Shown here: piece by piece, positions 27,343 to 35,521 of the stretch | Position numbering within the stretch: the first letter of the stretch is position 1 | Layout: every line of letters starts with the position of its first letter | Source of the DNA: Bradyrhizobium ottawaense | GTDB taxonomy: Bacteria > Pseudomonadota > Alphaproteobacteria > Rhizobiales > Xanthobacteraceae | Length of the DNA: 64,000 bases | Reading direction: 5' to 3' | Assembly (NCBI RefSeq): GCF_002278135.3 | Contig: NZ_CP029425.2 | Location: forward strand, 4,502,001 to 4,566,000 | Notes under the pieces: generated by a model | Seen by the model: the letters and a program-made list of their open reading frames with translations, nothing else | Told to the model about the DNA's origin: nothing | Database searches by the model: none | Translations under genes and position numbers: made by a program

Positions 27343-28350
27343 ATGTCCATCGCCGACGCCGAGTTCGCCCCGGCAGAGATCGCGCCGAACGCGCCCGTCG
27401 CACCGAAGCCGCAGCTTCCACCCGGCGTGGTCACCGAAGGGCCGCTGGTCCAGGCCAAGTTGCGCGAGAGCTATCTCCTGCTCGGCATCCTCTATGTGGG
27501 TGCGGTTGCCGGCATCATCTGGGCCGTGACGCAGGGCGTCGGCAAGGTCGAGCTGTTCACGTTCGCCTGGATGTTCGCGCTGACGACGTTCGGCATCGGT
27601 GCCGGCATGCATCGCCTGTTCGTGCATCGCAGCTTCCGTACCGGCCCAATCATGCGTGTCTTCTTCTGCGCCATCGCCCAGATGGCTGTGCAGGGCTCGA
27701 TCGCCAAATGGGTCGCCAACCACCGCCGCCACCATCTCTACGCCGATGACGTCGGCGATCCCCACAGCCCGCAATTCGACGGCTTCGGCAATCGCTATGT
27801 CAGCGCGTTCAAGGGCTTCCTGCACGCCCAGGGCAGCTGGGTATTCGACCAGGCCACCACCGACAACGAGTACTATGCCAAGGATATCCTCGCCGATCCG
27901 ATCGCGATGTTCTTCGTGCGCACGCGCTGGGTCTGGTACGGGATGTCGGCCGTCTTCATCCCCGGCGTGATCGGCTACACGTTCGGCGGCGTGCACGCCA
28001 TGATCGGCTGCGTGCTGTTCTCCGGCCTGCTTCGCGCCTATCTGCTGATCCTCACCAGCCAGCTCACCGGCTCGGTCTGCCACGCCTATGGCTATCGCCG
28101 CTTCGAGGTCGACGACGCCTCGACCAACGAGTTCGTGACCACGATCCTCACCTTCGGCGAGGGTCTGCACAACAACCATCACCGCTTCCCGCGGGACGCC
28201 TACATCTCGCACGCCTGGTGGGAGATCGATCTCAACGGCCTGATCATCCTGGGCCTGGAAAAGATCGGTCTCGTCCACGACGTCTTCCACGCCTCGCACC
28301 GTCAGCTGGAGCGGGCGGCCGAAGCAGAGGCGGCCTCGACGGCGCGCTGA
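27343..28350 (+). CDS. acyl-CoA/fatty acid desaturase
   Basis: A 335-residue membrane di-iron desaturase. The three histidine boxes are complete: HRLFVH (90-95), HRRHH (127-131) and HNNHH (276-280), with four to five hydrophobic spans. The pattern matches the delta-9 acyl-CoA desaturase family, which introduces a cis double bond into saturated fatty acyl chains. ATG 27343 (MSIADAEFAP) is preferred over 27298 because the extra N-terminus is atypical. A hydrophilic Pro-rich 35-residue leader precedes the first helix. Confidence 0.9.
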   Translation: MSIADAEFAPAEIAPNAPVAPKPQLPPGVVTEGPLVQAKLRESYLLLGILYVGAVAGIIWAVTQGVGKVELFTFAWMFALTTFGIGAGMHRLFVHRSFRTGPIMRVFFCAIAQMAVQGSIAKWVANHRRHHLYADDVGDPHSPQFDGFGNRYVSAFKGFLHAQGSWVFDQATTDNEYYAKDILADPIAMFFVRTRWVWYGMSAVFIPGVIGYTFGGVHAMIGCVLFSGLLRAYLLILTSQLTGSVCHAYGYRRFEVDDASTNEFVTTILTFGEGLHNNHHRFPRDAYISHAWWEIDLNGLIILGLEKIGLVHDVFHASHRQLERAAEAEAASTAR

Positions 28351-28487
28351 ATCGGCGGGCAGCGGCCACCGCTGGGCCGTCTTGCCCCCGCATCGCCGCC
28401 CTATCGCGGCCCCATTGCGGGATCAGCTTTTGATCGTCCGTGCCTCCAGGCCGGACGTCATTTGCAGACTTGCGATCGGGGGACCGA

Positions 28488-28742
28488 ATGGCAGTCGACA
28501 AAGTTACAGTGGACAAGATCACCTGGGACAGGGTCGGCCGGGTCACTGAGCCCGGACGCTACATGTACACTTTCGGCTGGCTCACCATCACCGCCGGCGA
28601 TCTGGAGATCTGGAAGCTCTACCCGCAGGCCGCGTTCACGCTGCTGGCGCAACCGGGCGAAGCCGACACATCCCTCGGCGAGGAATTCCATCTCGGCGCC
28701 TTCGACGTTGCTCCCGGGGCGCCGCCGCTCACCACACACTGA
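28488..28742 (+). CDS. hypothetical protein (84 aa)
   Basis: ATG 28488 follows GGGGGA. Product MAVDKVTVDKITWDRVGRVT... is a small soluble protein with aromatic-rich strands (YMYTFGWLTITAGDLEIW). It looks conserved among Bradyrhizobium, but I know of no function. Confidence 0.6.
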   Translation: MAVDKVTVDKITWDRVGRVTEPGRYMYTFGWLTITAGDLEIWKLYPQAAFTLLAQPGEADTSLGEEFHLGAFDVAPGAPPLTTH

Positions 28743-28801
28743 AAGCGGAAAGCGCCGGCCGTTGCGGGAACGCATGGCATGGGCGTTGCTTTATCATCGC
28801 C

Positions 28802-28957
28802 ATGAGACACATCCCCGCTGTCGACCAGGCCTTCCTGCTGGTGCTCGTCGTCTTCTGCCTCGGCACCTGCCTCGTCCGCGCCTTCTGGGAGCTGGAGCAG
28901 GCGCGGACGCGCCGGCTCGCCTCGCCGCCCCGCAAGGGCCCGGCGAAGCGCGGCTAG
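28802..28957 (+). CDS. small membrane protein (51 aa)
   Basis: ATG 28802 gives MRHIPAVDQAFLLVLVVFCL..., one transmembrane helix (about residues 10-28) and a basic cytoplasmic tail (RTRRLASPPRKGPAKRG). Sixty bases after the preceding small gene, so possibly co-transcribed. The 283 bp that follow (28958-29240) hold no supported gene. Confidence 0.5.
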   Translation: MRHIPAVDQAFLLVLVVFCLGTCLVRAFWELEQARTRRLASPPRKGPAKRG

Positions 28958-29240
28958 CTGGCCTACCCCGCGCACGCCTGCGTCATGAATCGAAGAAACC
29001 TGCGCACTTCCTTGATCTGGCTTGCCAATCGCGTTCCAACCGCGGCCGGGCCGTCATTACTGTGGATGACGAACAGGTGCTGTCATGCAATTGATTACGC
29101 CTGTATTTTACACCGCCACGAGCCGTGGCGGATGAACGGAAGCCATCGCACTCATTAAGCGAGCCGACAGCAAGCGCATGACACATGGTCGCATCGGTGA
29201 ATGTAGATAAGCGGATCAAGGGAACCTATTTTCGGCGCCG

Positions 29241-30281
29241 ATGTACCTGATTGAAGCATTGCCCACCGTCATCGGAACGGCCGCCATCGCCCCGGCGCTG
29301 CTGATGCTGTGGCTTGTCATCGCCGCCGAAGAGCGCCCTGGCCCGCCGGCCCAGGTCTGGACTGCGTTCCTGTTGGGGGCGGCCAGCATCTCGCTGCTGG
29401 GCCTCGCCCGCGCCCCCTTCGCCAAGATGGTCGCGGCGCCCGACGACCCCTGGGCGGCGCTGGCCATGCATTCGATCTTCGGCGTCGCGCTGCCTGAGGA
29501 AGCCGTCAAGGTGATCGCCATCGTGGTAATTTCCTCGACCAAGCGGCGGACCTTTGCCAATCCGATGGACACCGTGGTCTATGGCGCCGCGGTCGGCCTC
29601 GGCTTCGCCGCTTACGAGAACCTCGCCTATCTGGTCCAGCACGCCGAGATGTGGCGCTCGCTGGCCGCCTTGCGCAGCGTGCTGACCGTGCCATTCCACG
29701 GCGCGCTCGGCATCATCGCGGGCGCCTACCTGACGATCGCGCGCGCCGGCACGGCGCTGGGCGCGAACCGGCACCATCGCGACTGGGCCCGCCTCTCCAG
29801 CCGCCTCCTGATGCTGGCCGGCCCGCTTGCGCTGCATTCGGCCTTCGACTTTCCACTGCTGACCCTGCAAAGAATGCCCGACCTCGATCCGACGCTGCGG
29901 ATGTGGCTGGGCGCCTCCAGCCTCTTGATCGGCTTCAGCTCGATCGCCTTCGCCATCCGTCTGGTCCGGCGCGTCGCCCGCCACCACGCTCCCCGGACCG
30001 ATGTCGCGCGGGAGCGGCTCAGCCAGCTCCGGCGGATGTGGGCGCTGCTGCTCGCCGGCGGCGGCGTCGGCTTTCTCGGGCTCGCCTTCGTGCTGACCTC
30101 GATCCATCACTGGCTTATCAACCCCGAGCGCAATCTGACGCTGGCCCTGATCCCGATCGGTTTCGTCTCGATCCTGCTCGGCCTGGCGCTTCTGATTGTC
30201 ACAACGGCGATCTATGTTCTCGGCCGCAACCGCATCCGCACCAGCGCGGAGGGTTTTTCCTCGGCGCCCGGCGGCGGGTGA
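29241..30281 (+). CDS. PrsW-family intramembrane metalloprotease
   Basis: A 346-residue polytopic protein with the PrsW signature: EExxK as Glu86-Glu87-x-x-Lys90, YEN with Glu126, His153 (PFHGALG) and His199-x3-Asp203 (HSAFDF). About nine hydrophobic spans. PrsW enzymes perform site-1 cleavage of membrane proteins such as anti-sigma factors. No anti-sigma gene is nearby, so the substrate is unknown. The C-terminal third carries three further membrane spans (residues about 270-330) beyond the catalytic core. Confidence 0.82.
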   Translation: MYLIEALPTVIGTAAIAPALLMLWLVIAAEERPGPPAQVWTAFLLGAASISLLGLARAPFAKMVAAPDDPWAALAMHSIFGVALPEEAVKVIAIVVISSTKRRTFANPMDTVVYGAAVGLGFAAYENLAYLVQHAEMWRSLAALRSVLTVPFHGALGIIAGAYLTIARAGTALGANRHHRDWARLSSRLLMLAGPLALHSAFDFPLLTLQRMPDLDPTLRMWLGASSLLIGFSSIAFAIRLVRRVARHHAPRTDVARERLSQLRRMWALLLAGGGVGFLGLAFVLTSIHHWLINPERNLTLALIPIGFVSILLGLALLIVTTAIYVLGRNRIRTSAEGFSSAPGGG

Positions 30282-30335
30282 GCCGCGGGATGGCGAGCGC
30301 GCTGCGCGCATACTAGAACGATCTGGAGCCTGCCG

Positions 30336-30914
30336 ATGACGTCACCTGAGGATTTTTCGCGGCTGCAATCCATGATGAGCCAGACGGTCAAGGCACACTG
30401 GAAGGCCTTTCTGTTCGAGGGCATCCTGCTCGCAATTCTCGGCGTCGCGGCGCTGATCCTGCCGCCGCTCGCAAGCCTTGCAATCGCGATCTTCCTCGGC
30501 TGGATGTTCCTGATCAGCGGTATCGGCGGGCTGATCGTGACCTATTGGGCGCGCAGCACGCCGGGCTTCTGGTGGTCGCTGATCTCGGCTGCGCTCGCCG
30601 TGCTTGCCGGCATGCTGCTGCTGGCCCGCCCGATGCAGGCCGTGCTGACGCTGACCATCGTGGTCGGCGCCTACTTCCTGGCCGAGGGCGTCGCCACCAT
30701 CATGTACGCACTGGAGCACCGCCGCGAACTCAGCGGCCGCTGGTCATGGCTGCTGGTCTCGGGCCTCGTCGACATTGCGATCTCCTTCATGGTGATCACG
30801 GGACTGCCGAGCTCGGCGGAATGGGCCATCGGCGTCCTCGTCGGTATCAACCTCCTGTTCGGCGGCGCCAGCCTGATCGGCCTGGCGCTGGCGGCGCGCA
30901 ACAGCAACACCTGA
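30336..30914 (+). CDS. HdeD-like membrane protein (DUF308)
   Basis: A 192-residue protein with six hydrophobic helices in tandem pairs (LFEGILLAILGVAALILPP, GWMFLISGIGGLI and so on), the layout of the HdeD family. In E. coli HdeD is linked to acid resistance at high cell density; the biochemical role is unknown. Gap to the preceding gene is 54 bp, so possible co-transcription. Confidence 0.8.
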   Translation: MTSPEDFSRLQSMMSQTVKAHWKAFLFEGILLAILGVAALILPPLASLAIAIFLGWMFLISGIGGLIVTYWARSTPGFWWSLISAALAVLAGMLLLARPMQAVLTLTIVVGAYFLAEGVATIMYALEHRRELSGRWSWLLVSGLVDIAISFMVITGLPSSAEWAIGVLVGINLLFGGASLIGLALAARNSNT

Positions 30915-30946
30915 CCCGCCTCGTCACCTGCCGCGCCGATTGGGGG

Positions 30947-30975
30947 GTGACAATCCGCCGATGGCGCGCTATATG
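30947..30975 (+). promoter_or_regulatory. probable promoter of the DAHP synthase leader
   Basis: GTGACA (30947-30952) and TATATG (30970-30975) are 17 bp apart. Transcription would begin close to the leader ATG at 30982, giving a leaderless leader-peptide mRNA as described for the rhizobial trp leader. The match to consensus is moderate. Confidence 0.4.
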
Positions 30976-30981
30976 CCCTCC

Positions 30982-31062
30982 ATGATCACCGTCGCCACCA
31001 GCTATTTTTGGTACTTTAGCTACGACAGCTCGCTGGCGGCAGGAGGATCGCGCTCAATCTGA
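30982..31062 (+). CDS. leader peptide for attenuation of DAHP synthase (26 aa)
   Basis: A short frame from ATG 30982 to TGA 31060 encodes 26 residues with the run YFWYFSY at positions 8-14 (six of seven aromatic: Tyr, Phe, Trp, Tyr, Phe, Tyr). It sits upstream of the enzyme that starts aromatic amino acid synthesis. A ribosome stalled for lack of these charged tRNAs would leave the downstream segment 31033-31040 free to form the antiterminator. Composition, position and the terminator behind it together make this a convincing attenuator leader. Confidence 0.8.
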   Translation: MITVATSYFWYFSYDSSLAAGGSRSI

Positions 31063-31110
31063 AAATTGCAGCAAACGTCCGAACAAGCCGCCAGACCTGG
31101 CGGCTTTTTT
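31033..31110 (+). promoter_or_regulatory. attenuator: competing antiterminator and terminator
   Basis: CTGGCGGC at 31033-31040 (inside the leader frame) is identical to the right arm of the terminator (31097-31104). Hence it can pair with the left arm GCCGCCAG (31087-31094) and disrupt the terminator. Terminator: AAGCCGCCA-GACC-TGGCGGCTT plus TTTT, ending at 31110, 36 bp before the enzyme start. Confidence 0.8.
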
Positions 31111-31146
31111 ATTGGCCGGCAGGTTCGAAACAAACAGGAGCCCGCC

Positions 31147-32232
31147 GTGCTGAGCACGACCGACGATCTTCGTATCCGCGAATTGAAAGAGCTGAGCACG
31201 CCGGATGAGGTGATGCGCGAAGTCCCGCGGACGCTCACCGCGACGCGCGTGGTGATGGCTGCGCGTAACGCCATCCACGCAATCCTCAATGGCCAGGACG
31301 ACCGCCTGCTGGTCGTGGTCGGCCCCTGCTCGGTGCATGACCCCAAGGCCGCGCTCGAATATGCCGAGCGGCTCGCGAGCTTGCGCGAGGAACTCGCCGA
31401 CCAGCTCGAAATCGTAATGCGGGTCTATTTCGAGAAGCCGCGCACCACCGTCGGTTGGAAGGGCCTGATCAACGATCCCGATCTGGACGGCAGCTTCGAC
31501 ATCAACAAGGGCCTGCGGTTGGCGCGCAACGTGCTGTCGGCCGTGAACAATCTCGGCCTGCCCGCCGGCACGGAATTCCTCGACATGACGACGCCGCAAT
31601 ACATCGCCGACCTCGTGTCCTGGGCCGCGATCGGCGCACGCACGACCGAGAGCCAGATCCATCGCGAGCTGGCCTCGGGCCTGTCCTGCCCGGTCGGCTT
31701 CAAGAACGGCACCGATGGCAATGTGCGGATCGCAGCGGACGCCGTGAAGTCGGCCTCGCATCCGCATCACTTCATGGCGGTGACGAAGCTCGGCCGCTCG
31801 GCGATCGCCTCGACCGCGGGCAACGAGGACTGCCACATCATCCTGCGTGGCGGCAGCAAGCCGAACTATGATGCGGCAAGCGTCGCGGCCGCCTGCAACG
31901 AGCTGACCAAATCCGGTGTCGCGCCGCTGGTGATGATCGATGCCAGCCACGCCAATTCGAGCAAGAAGCCCGAGAACCAGCCGCAGGTGGCGGCCGACAT
32001 CGCCGGCCAGATCTCAGGCGGCGAAGGCCGCATCATGGGCGTGATGATCGAGAGCAATCTCGTTGCCGGCCGCCAGGACGTCGTGCCGGGCAAGCCGCTC
32101 ACCTACGGCCAGAGCATCACCGACGGCTGCATCGATTGGCCGACTACGGCGACCGCGCTCGAGCAGCTCGCCGACGCGGTGGAAATCCGCCGCAACGCCC
32201 GGCGCGCCGGACTGCAGGAGCGCTCGGCCTAG
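31147..32232 (+). CDS. aroG: 3-deoxy-7-phosphoheptulonate (DAHP) synthase, class I
   Basis: A 361-residue AroG/F/H-type enzyme condensing phosphoenolpyruvate and erythrose 4-phosphate, the first step of the shikimate pathway. Conserved blocks: GPCSVHDPKAALEYA, EFLDMTTPQYIADLVSW, GFKNGTDGNV, the metal Cys/His/Glu region (VVVGPCS, HIILRGG), and DASHANSSK near the C-terminus. GTG 31147 is chosen: AGGAG lies 6-10 nt upstream and the homologous N-terminus starts here. Expression is likely controlled by the aromatic attenuator directly upstream. A terminator-like hairpin follows at 32261. Confidence 0.95.
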   Translation: MLSTTDDLRIRELKELSTPDEVMREVPRTLTATRVVMAARNAIHAILNGQDDRLLVVVGPCSVHDPKAALEYAERLASLREELADQLEIVMRVYFEKPRTTVGWKGLINDPDLDGSFDINKGLRLARNVLSAVNNLGLPAGTEFLDMTTPQYIADLVSWAAIGARTTESQIHRELASGLSCPVGFKNGTDGNVRIAADAVKSASHPHHFMAVTKLGRSAIASTAGNEDCHIILRGGSKPNYDAASVAAACNELTKSGVAPLVMIDASHANSSKKPENQPQVAADIAGQISGGEGRIMGVMIESNLVAGRQDVVPGKPLTYGQSITDGCIDWPTTATALEQLADAVEIRRNARRAGLQERSA

Positions 32233-32260
32233 CTCATGGCGAACGCGCGTTCGCTCTCCT

Positions 32261-32284
32261 CACCTCTCCCCAACGGGAGAGGTG
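32261..32284. terminator. bidirectional hairpin between converging genes
   Basis: CACCTCTCCC-CAAC-GGGAGAGGTG, a perfect 10-bp stem between the DAHP synthase stop and the converging gene ending at 32291. No strong T-run. Confidence 0.5.
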
Positions 32285-32290
32285 AAAGGA

Positions 32291-32551
32291 TCAGCAGCCG
32301 CGGCAGATGCTCTTGATCTTCCGATCGAGCTCCGCGTCTTCCTTGTTCGCGGGGGTGTTCGGATTGCTCAAATTCTTCTCGCTCGGCACGTCAGCCGCGC
32401 GCGGCTGGCGGTGACCGACCGGTGCCGGCAACACCGATCCAGAGGCTCCGCCGCTACCGCCGGACGTCGACCCCTTGGAACCGCCGGTCTGTGCTGCCGC
32501 CGCGCCGCCGAGCAAGACCACGAGCGATGCTGCCACCATGATCTTCTTCAT
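32291..32551 (-). CDS. exported Gly/Ser-rich hypothetical protein (86 aa)
   Basis: A signal peptide (MKKIMVAASLVVLLGGAAAAQ, cleavage near residue 20) is followed by a low-complexity Gly/Ser segment and a charged C-terminal helix ending in C-R-G-C. Two terminal cysteines may form a disulfide in the periplasm. Upstream sits epmB, in the same direction but 44 bp away. Function unknown. Confidence 0.65.
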   Translation of the reverse strand: MKKIMVAASLVVLLGGAAAAQTGGSKGSTSGGSGGASGSVLPAPVGHRQPRAADVPSEKNLSNPNTPANKEDAELDRKIKSICRGC

Positions 32552-32594
32552 TCTTGCTTCTCCATTCTCGAACCGGCGCGCTCTCCATCACCGC

Positions 32595-33689
32595 TCAGGT
32601 CTCGGGCGGATAGAGATGAACGTCGCCGCAATAGTCCACGATACGATAGCGCGTTTCGGCTCCCGCATCACCCGCATGGGGTGCGGTATTTTGCGGCGCC
32701 AAGACGTAGCTCGGCCCCACCGGGGATTTGCCGGCGCCGCCGGGAATGTCGATGACATAGTCCGGCTGACAAAGCCCTGACACCCGCCCGCGCAACTGCC
32801 GCATCAAATCCTGTCCTTCGGCAAGGGTCGTGCGAAGATGCGCGGTGCCCGGCGCGAGGTCGCCGTGATGCAGATAGTAGGGCTTGATCCGGCATTCGAC
32901 GAAAGCTCGCATCAAATCCGACAGAGCGGCGATGTTGTCATTGACCCCGCGCAACAGCACCGACTGGCTCACCAGGGGAATTCCGGAATCGACGAGCCGC
33001 GCGCAGGCGGCGCGCACCGGTCCCGTCAGTTCGCGCGCGTGGTTGGCATGCAGCGCCACCCAGGTGGTCGCGCCCTCGACCTTGAGCGCCGCAACCAACT
33101 CGTCGCTGATGCGCGCGGGATCGGCCACGGGCACGCGGGTGTGAAGGCGGATGATCTTGACGTGATCGATTGCCGCGAGTTCGGCCATGATCTCGCCCAT
33201 CCGGCGCGGCGACAGCATCAGGGGATCGCCGCCGGTCAGGATCACTTCCCAGATCTCGTGATGCGAACGGATGTAATCGATCGCCGCGCGATAGGCAGTG
33301 TCCGACAGCGCGCTCTCCTTGCCGGGGCCCACCATCTCGCGGCGGAAGCAGAAGCGGCAATAGACTGCGCAGACGTGAACGAGCTTGAACAGGACGCGAT
33401 CGGGATAGCGATGCACGATCCCTGATACCGGCGAGTGCGGATGATCGCCGATCGGATCGGCGTCCTCGCCCGGCTGCATCTCCAGCTCCGCGGCGCTCGG
33501 AACGAATTGCCGTGCGATGGGATCGTCGGGGGCGGACGTGTCGATCAGTTCGACCAGCGCTGGCGTGATCGCCACCGCATAGCGCGCGGCAACGCGTTCG
33601 AGCGCCGGCAGCGCTGCTGCGGGCGCCAGACCTTCGGCGACGAGCTCAGCCGGATCGCGCAGGGTGCGTGCAAGGGTCGTTTTCGTCAT
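32595..33689 (-). CDS. epmB: EF-P beta-lysylation protein EpmB (lysine 2,3-aminomutase-like)
   Basis: A 364-residue radical SAM enzyme. The iron-sulfur motif CxxxCxxC is Cys107/Cys111/Cys114 (CAVYCRFC), followed by GGDPLML (SAM-binding) and a C-terminal PLP-binding region with GGAGKSPVG. Lysine 2,3-aminomutases of catabolism are longer; length and linkage with epmA and efp point to conversion of lysine to beta-lysine for EF-P modification. Overlaps the epmA stop by ATGA. Confidence 0.92.
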   Translation of the reverse strand: MTKTTLARTLRDPAELVAEGLAPAAALPALERVAARYAVAITPALVELIDTSAPDDPIARQFVPSAAELEMQPGEDADPIGDHPHSPVSGIVHRYPDRVLFKLVHVCAVYCRFCFRREMVGPGKESALSDTAYRAAIDYIRSHHEIWEVILTGGDPLMLSPRRMGEIMAELAAIDHVKIIRLHTRVPVADPARISDELVAALKVEGATTWVALHANHARELTGPVRAACARLVDSGIPLVSQSVLLRGVNDNIAALSDLMRAFVECRIKPYYLHHGDLAPGTAHLRTTLAEGQDLMRQLRGRVSGLCQPDYVIDIPGGAGKSPVGPSYVLAPQNTAPHAGDAGAETRYRIVDYCGDVHLYPPET

Positions 33690-34750
33690 GTCTCACTAGA
33701 CGCTTCATTTGCAGGTGGCGTCCAAACCACCTGATCGATCCGCGATGCACCGCTTGCCAGCATCACCAGCCGGTCGAGGCCGAGGGCGACGCCGCTCGCC
33801 TCCGGCATTGCGGCGACCGCAGCCAAAAAGTCCTCGTCGAGCGGATAGGCTTCGCCGTAGCGGCGCTGCTTTTCCGTCATCGATTCCGTGAAGCGCTTTC
33901 GCTGCTCCCAGGCATCGGTCAGTTCCCCAAAGCCGTTGGCGAGCTCGACGCCGCAGGCGTAGACCTCGAAGCGCTCGGCAACCCTGGGATCGTCAGTCTT
34001 CACTCGTGCCAGCGCCGCCTCTGGAGATGGGTATTCGAACAAAATGGTCAAACGCCCCTGCCCCAGACGCGGCTCGACGTGCTCGACCAGCACCTTGCTG
34101 AAGATGTCGGACCAGGTGTCGTCCTCGGCCACACGGACCTTGCCACCGGCCGCCTCGGCGAGCGCGGCACGGTTACCCTCGCCGTCCCTGATTGTCGACA
34201 GCAGGTCGATGCCCGCGAAGCGTTCGAAGGCGCCCGCCACCGTCAGGAGTTCCGGCTCGGCGAAGGGATCGGCGGTCCGCCCCCGGAACGAGAAGGTGCC
34301 GATGCCGGTCGCCTGCGCCGCACGGGCGATGACGACGACGCAATCGGCCATGATGGCGTCATAGGAGGCGCCTGCCCGATACCATTCCAGCATGGTGAAT
34401 TCGGGCAGATGAAGGTCGCCGCGCTCGCGGTCCCGGAACACCCGGGCGAGCTCGAAAATCCGCGTCTCGCCCGCCGCCAGCAGCTTCTTGCAGGCGAATT
34501 CGGGCGAAGTGCGCAGATACCGGAGGGCTCGGCTGCCGTCCGGCCGCATGATCTCGGTCCGGGGGGCGTGCAGATGGGTCTCATTGCCCGGGGAGACCTG
34601 AAGAACGGAGGTTTCGACCTCCACGAACCCCTGCTCGGCGAAAAAGCCCCGTAGGGACCCGGTAATGGCCCCCCTGGCCTGGAGGAACGGCCGACGGTCG
34701 AGGTGCCGCCCGGGCGACCAGAACGGTGAGATGGGCTTGTCCCCAGCCAT
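33686..34750 (-). CDS. epmA: EF-P lysine ligase EpmA (PoxA/GenX)
   Basis: A 354-residue class II lysyl-tRNA synthetase-like protein lacking the anticodon-binding domain. Visible motifs: motif 2 (FELARVFRDRERGDLHLPEF) and motif 3 (GVALGLDRLVML), plus the lysine-site TMLEWYRA. It attaches beta-lysine to the conserved lysine of EF-P. Start 34750 (MAGDKPISPFWSP) is set by homology; the open frame runs far upstream through noncoding antisense and should not be taken as coding. Divergent from efp (162 bp apart). Confidence 0.92.
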   Translation of the reverse strand: MAGDKPISPFWSPGRHLDRRPFLQARGAITGSLRGFFAEQGFVEVETSVLQVSPGNETHLHAPRTEIMRPDGSRALRYLRTSPEFACKKLLAAGETRIFELARVFRDRERGDLHLPEFTMLEWYRAGASYDAIMADCVVVIARAAQATGIGTFSFRGRTADPFAEPELLTVAGAFERFAGIDLLSTIRDGEGNRAALAEAAGGKVRVAEDDTWSDIFSKVLVEHVEPRLGQGRLTILFEYPSPEAALARVKTDDPRVAERFEVYACGVELANGFGELTDAWEQRKRFTESMTEKQRRYGEAYPLDEDFLAAVAAMPEASGVALGLDRLVMLASGASRIDQVVWTPPANEASSET

Positions 34751-34912
34751 TACCCAACCGCCCCAGACCCGAGCAAAACGCTGGCATCTAATGGCAAAAT
34801 CAGTATGTTGCGGCCCGAAACGGGCGCCGAGGTCCGATTTGAGGCCCCAAGTCCCCCATCGATTTGACCACGTCCTGGCCGGTGCCGGGCCAAGCAAGCA
34901 GGAAATATAGCT

Positions 34913-35479
34913 TTGAGAGTCATCGCCAGTTCTATTCGCAAAGGCAACGTGATCGAGCAAGACGGCAAGCTCTATGTCGTCGTCAGCGCCGAAAACATCC
35001 ACCCCGGCAAGGGTACCCCGGTCAGCCAGATCGAAATGCGCCGAATCTCGGACGGGGTAAAGATCTCCGAGCGCTACAAGACCACCGACCAGGTCGAAAA
35101 GGCCACCATTGAAGAGCGCAACTACACGTTCCTGTATGAAGATGGCGACGGCTTCCACTTCATGAACCCCGAGACCTACGACCAGGTCCAGGTCTCCAAG
35201 GACGTCGTCGGCGACGCGGCCTCCTATCTTCAGCCGGACATGACCGTCAAGCTGTCGACCCACGATGTCAACGTGGTCTCGCTCGCGCTGCCGCAGCGCG
35301 TGACGCTGGAGGTGGTCGAAACCGAGCCAGTGACCAAGGGCCAGACCGCCTCGTCTTCCTACAAGCCGGCGGTGCTTTCCAACGGCGTGCGCACCACCGT
35401 GCCGCCGCACATCGCGGTCGGCACCCGCATCGTGGTCATGACCGAGGACGGCTCCTACTCCGAACGCGCCAAGGACTGA
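34913..35479 (+). CDS. efp: translation elongation factor P
   Basis: A 188-residue EF-P: N-terminal KOW-like domain with the modified lysine in HPGKGTP (Lys33), then two OB domains (ending [15 protein letters not shown]). It rescues ribosomes stalled at polyproline. The start is TTG 34913 with AGGAAA 7-12 nt before it; the conserved [12 protein letters not shown] leaves no other start. The modification enzymes EpmA and EpmB are encoded just across the divergent promoter. Confidence 0.97.
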   Translation: MRVIASSIRKGNVIEQDGKLYVVVSAENIHPGKGTPVSQIEMRRISDGVKISERYKTTDQVEKATIEERNYTFLYEDGDGFHFMNPETYDQVQVSKDVVGDAASYLQPDMTVKLSTHDVNVVSLALPQRVTLEVVETEPVTKGQTASSSYKPAVLSNGVRTTVPPHIAVGTRIVVMTEDGSYSERAKD

Positions 35480-35521
35480 CGGGGAACAGAGCGATCGCAG
35501 GTGCCGCCGGGGGGCGAGACA

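Noticed and set aside
28985..29158. 57-residue plus-strand frame MNRRNLRTSLIWLANR...
   Set aside because: Could be a peptide but lacks a ribosome site and ends in a stretch without protein-like pattern.
32595..33689. Catabolic lysine 2,3-aminomutase
   Set aside because: The gene is shorter than catabolic enzymes and is translationally coupled to epmA next to efp, which fits EpmB.
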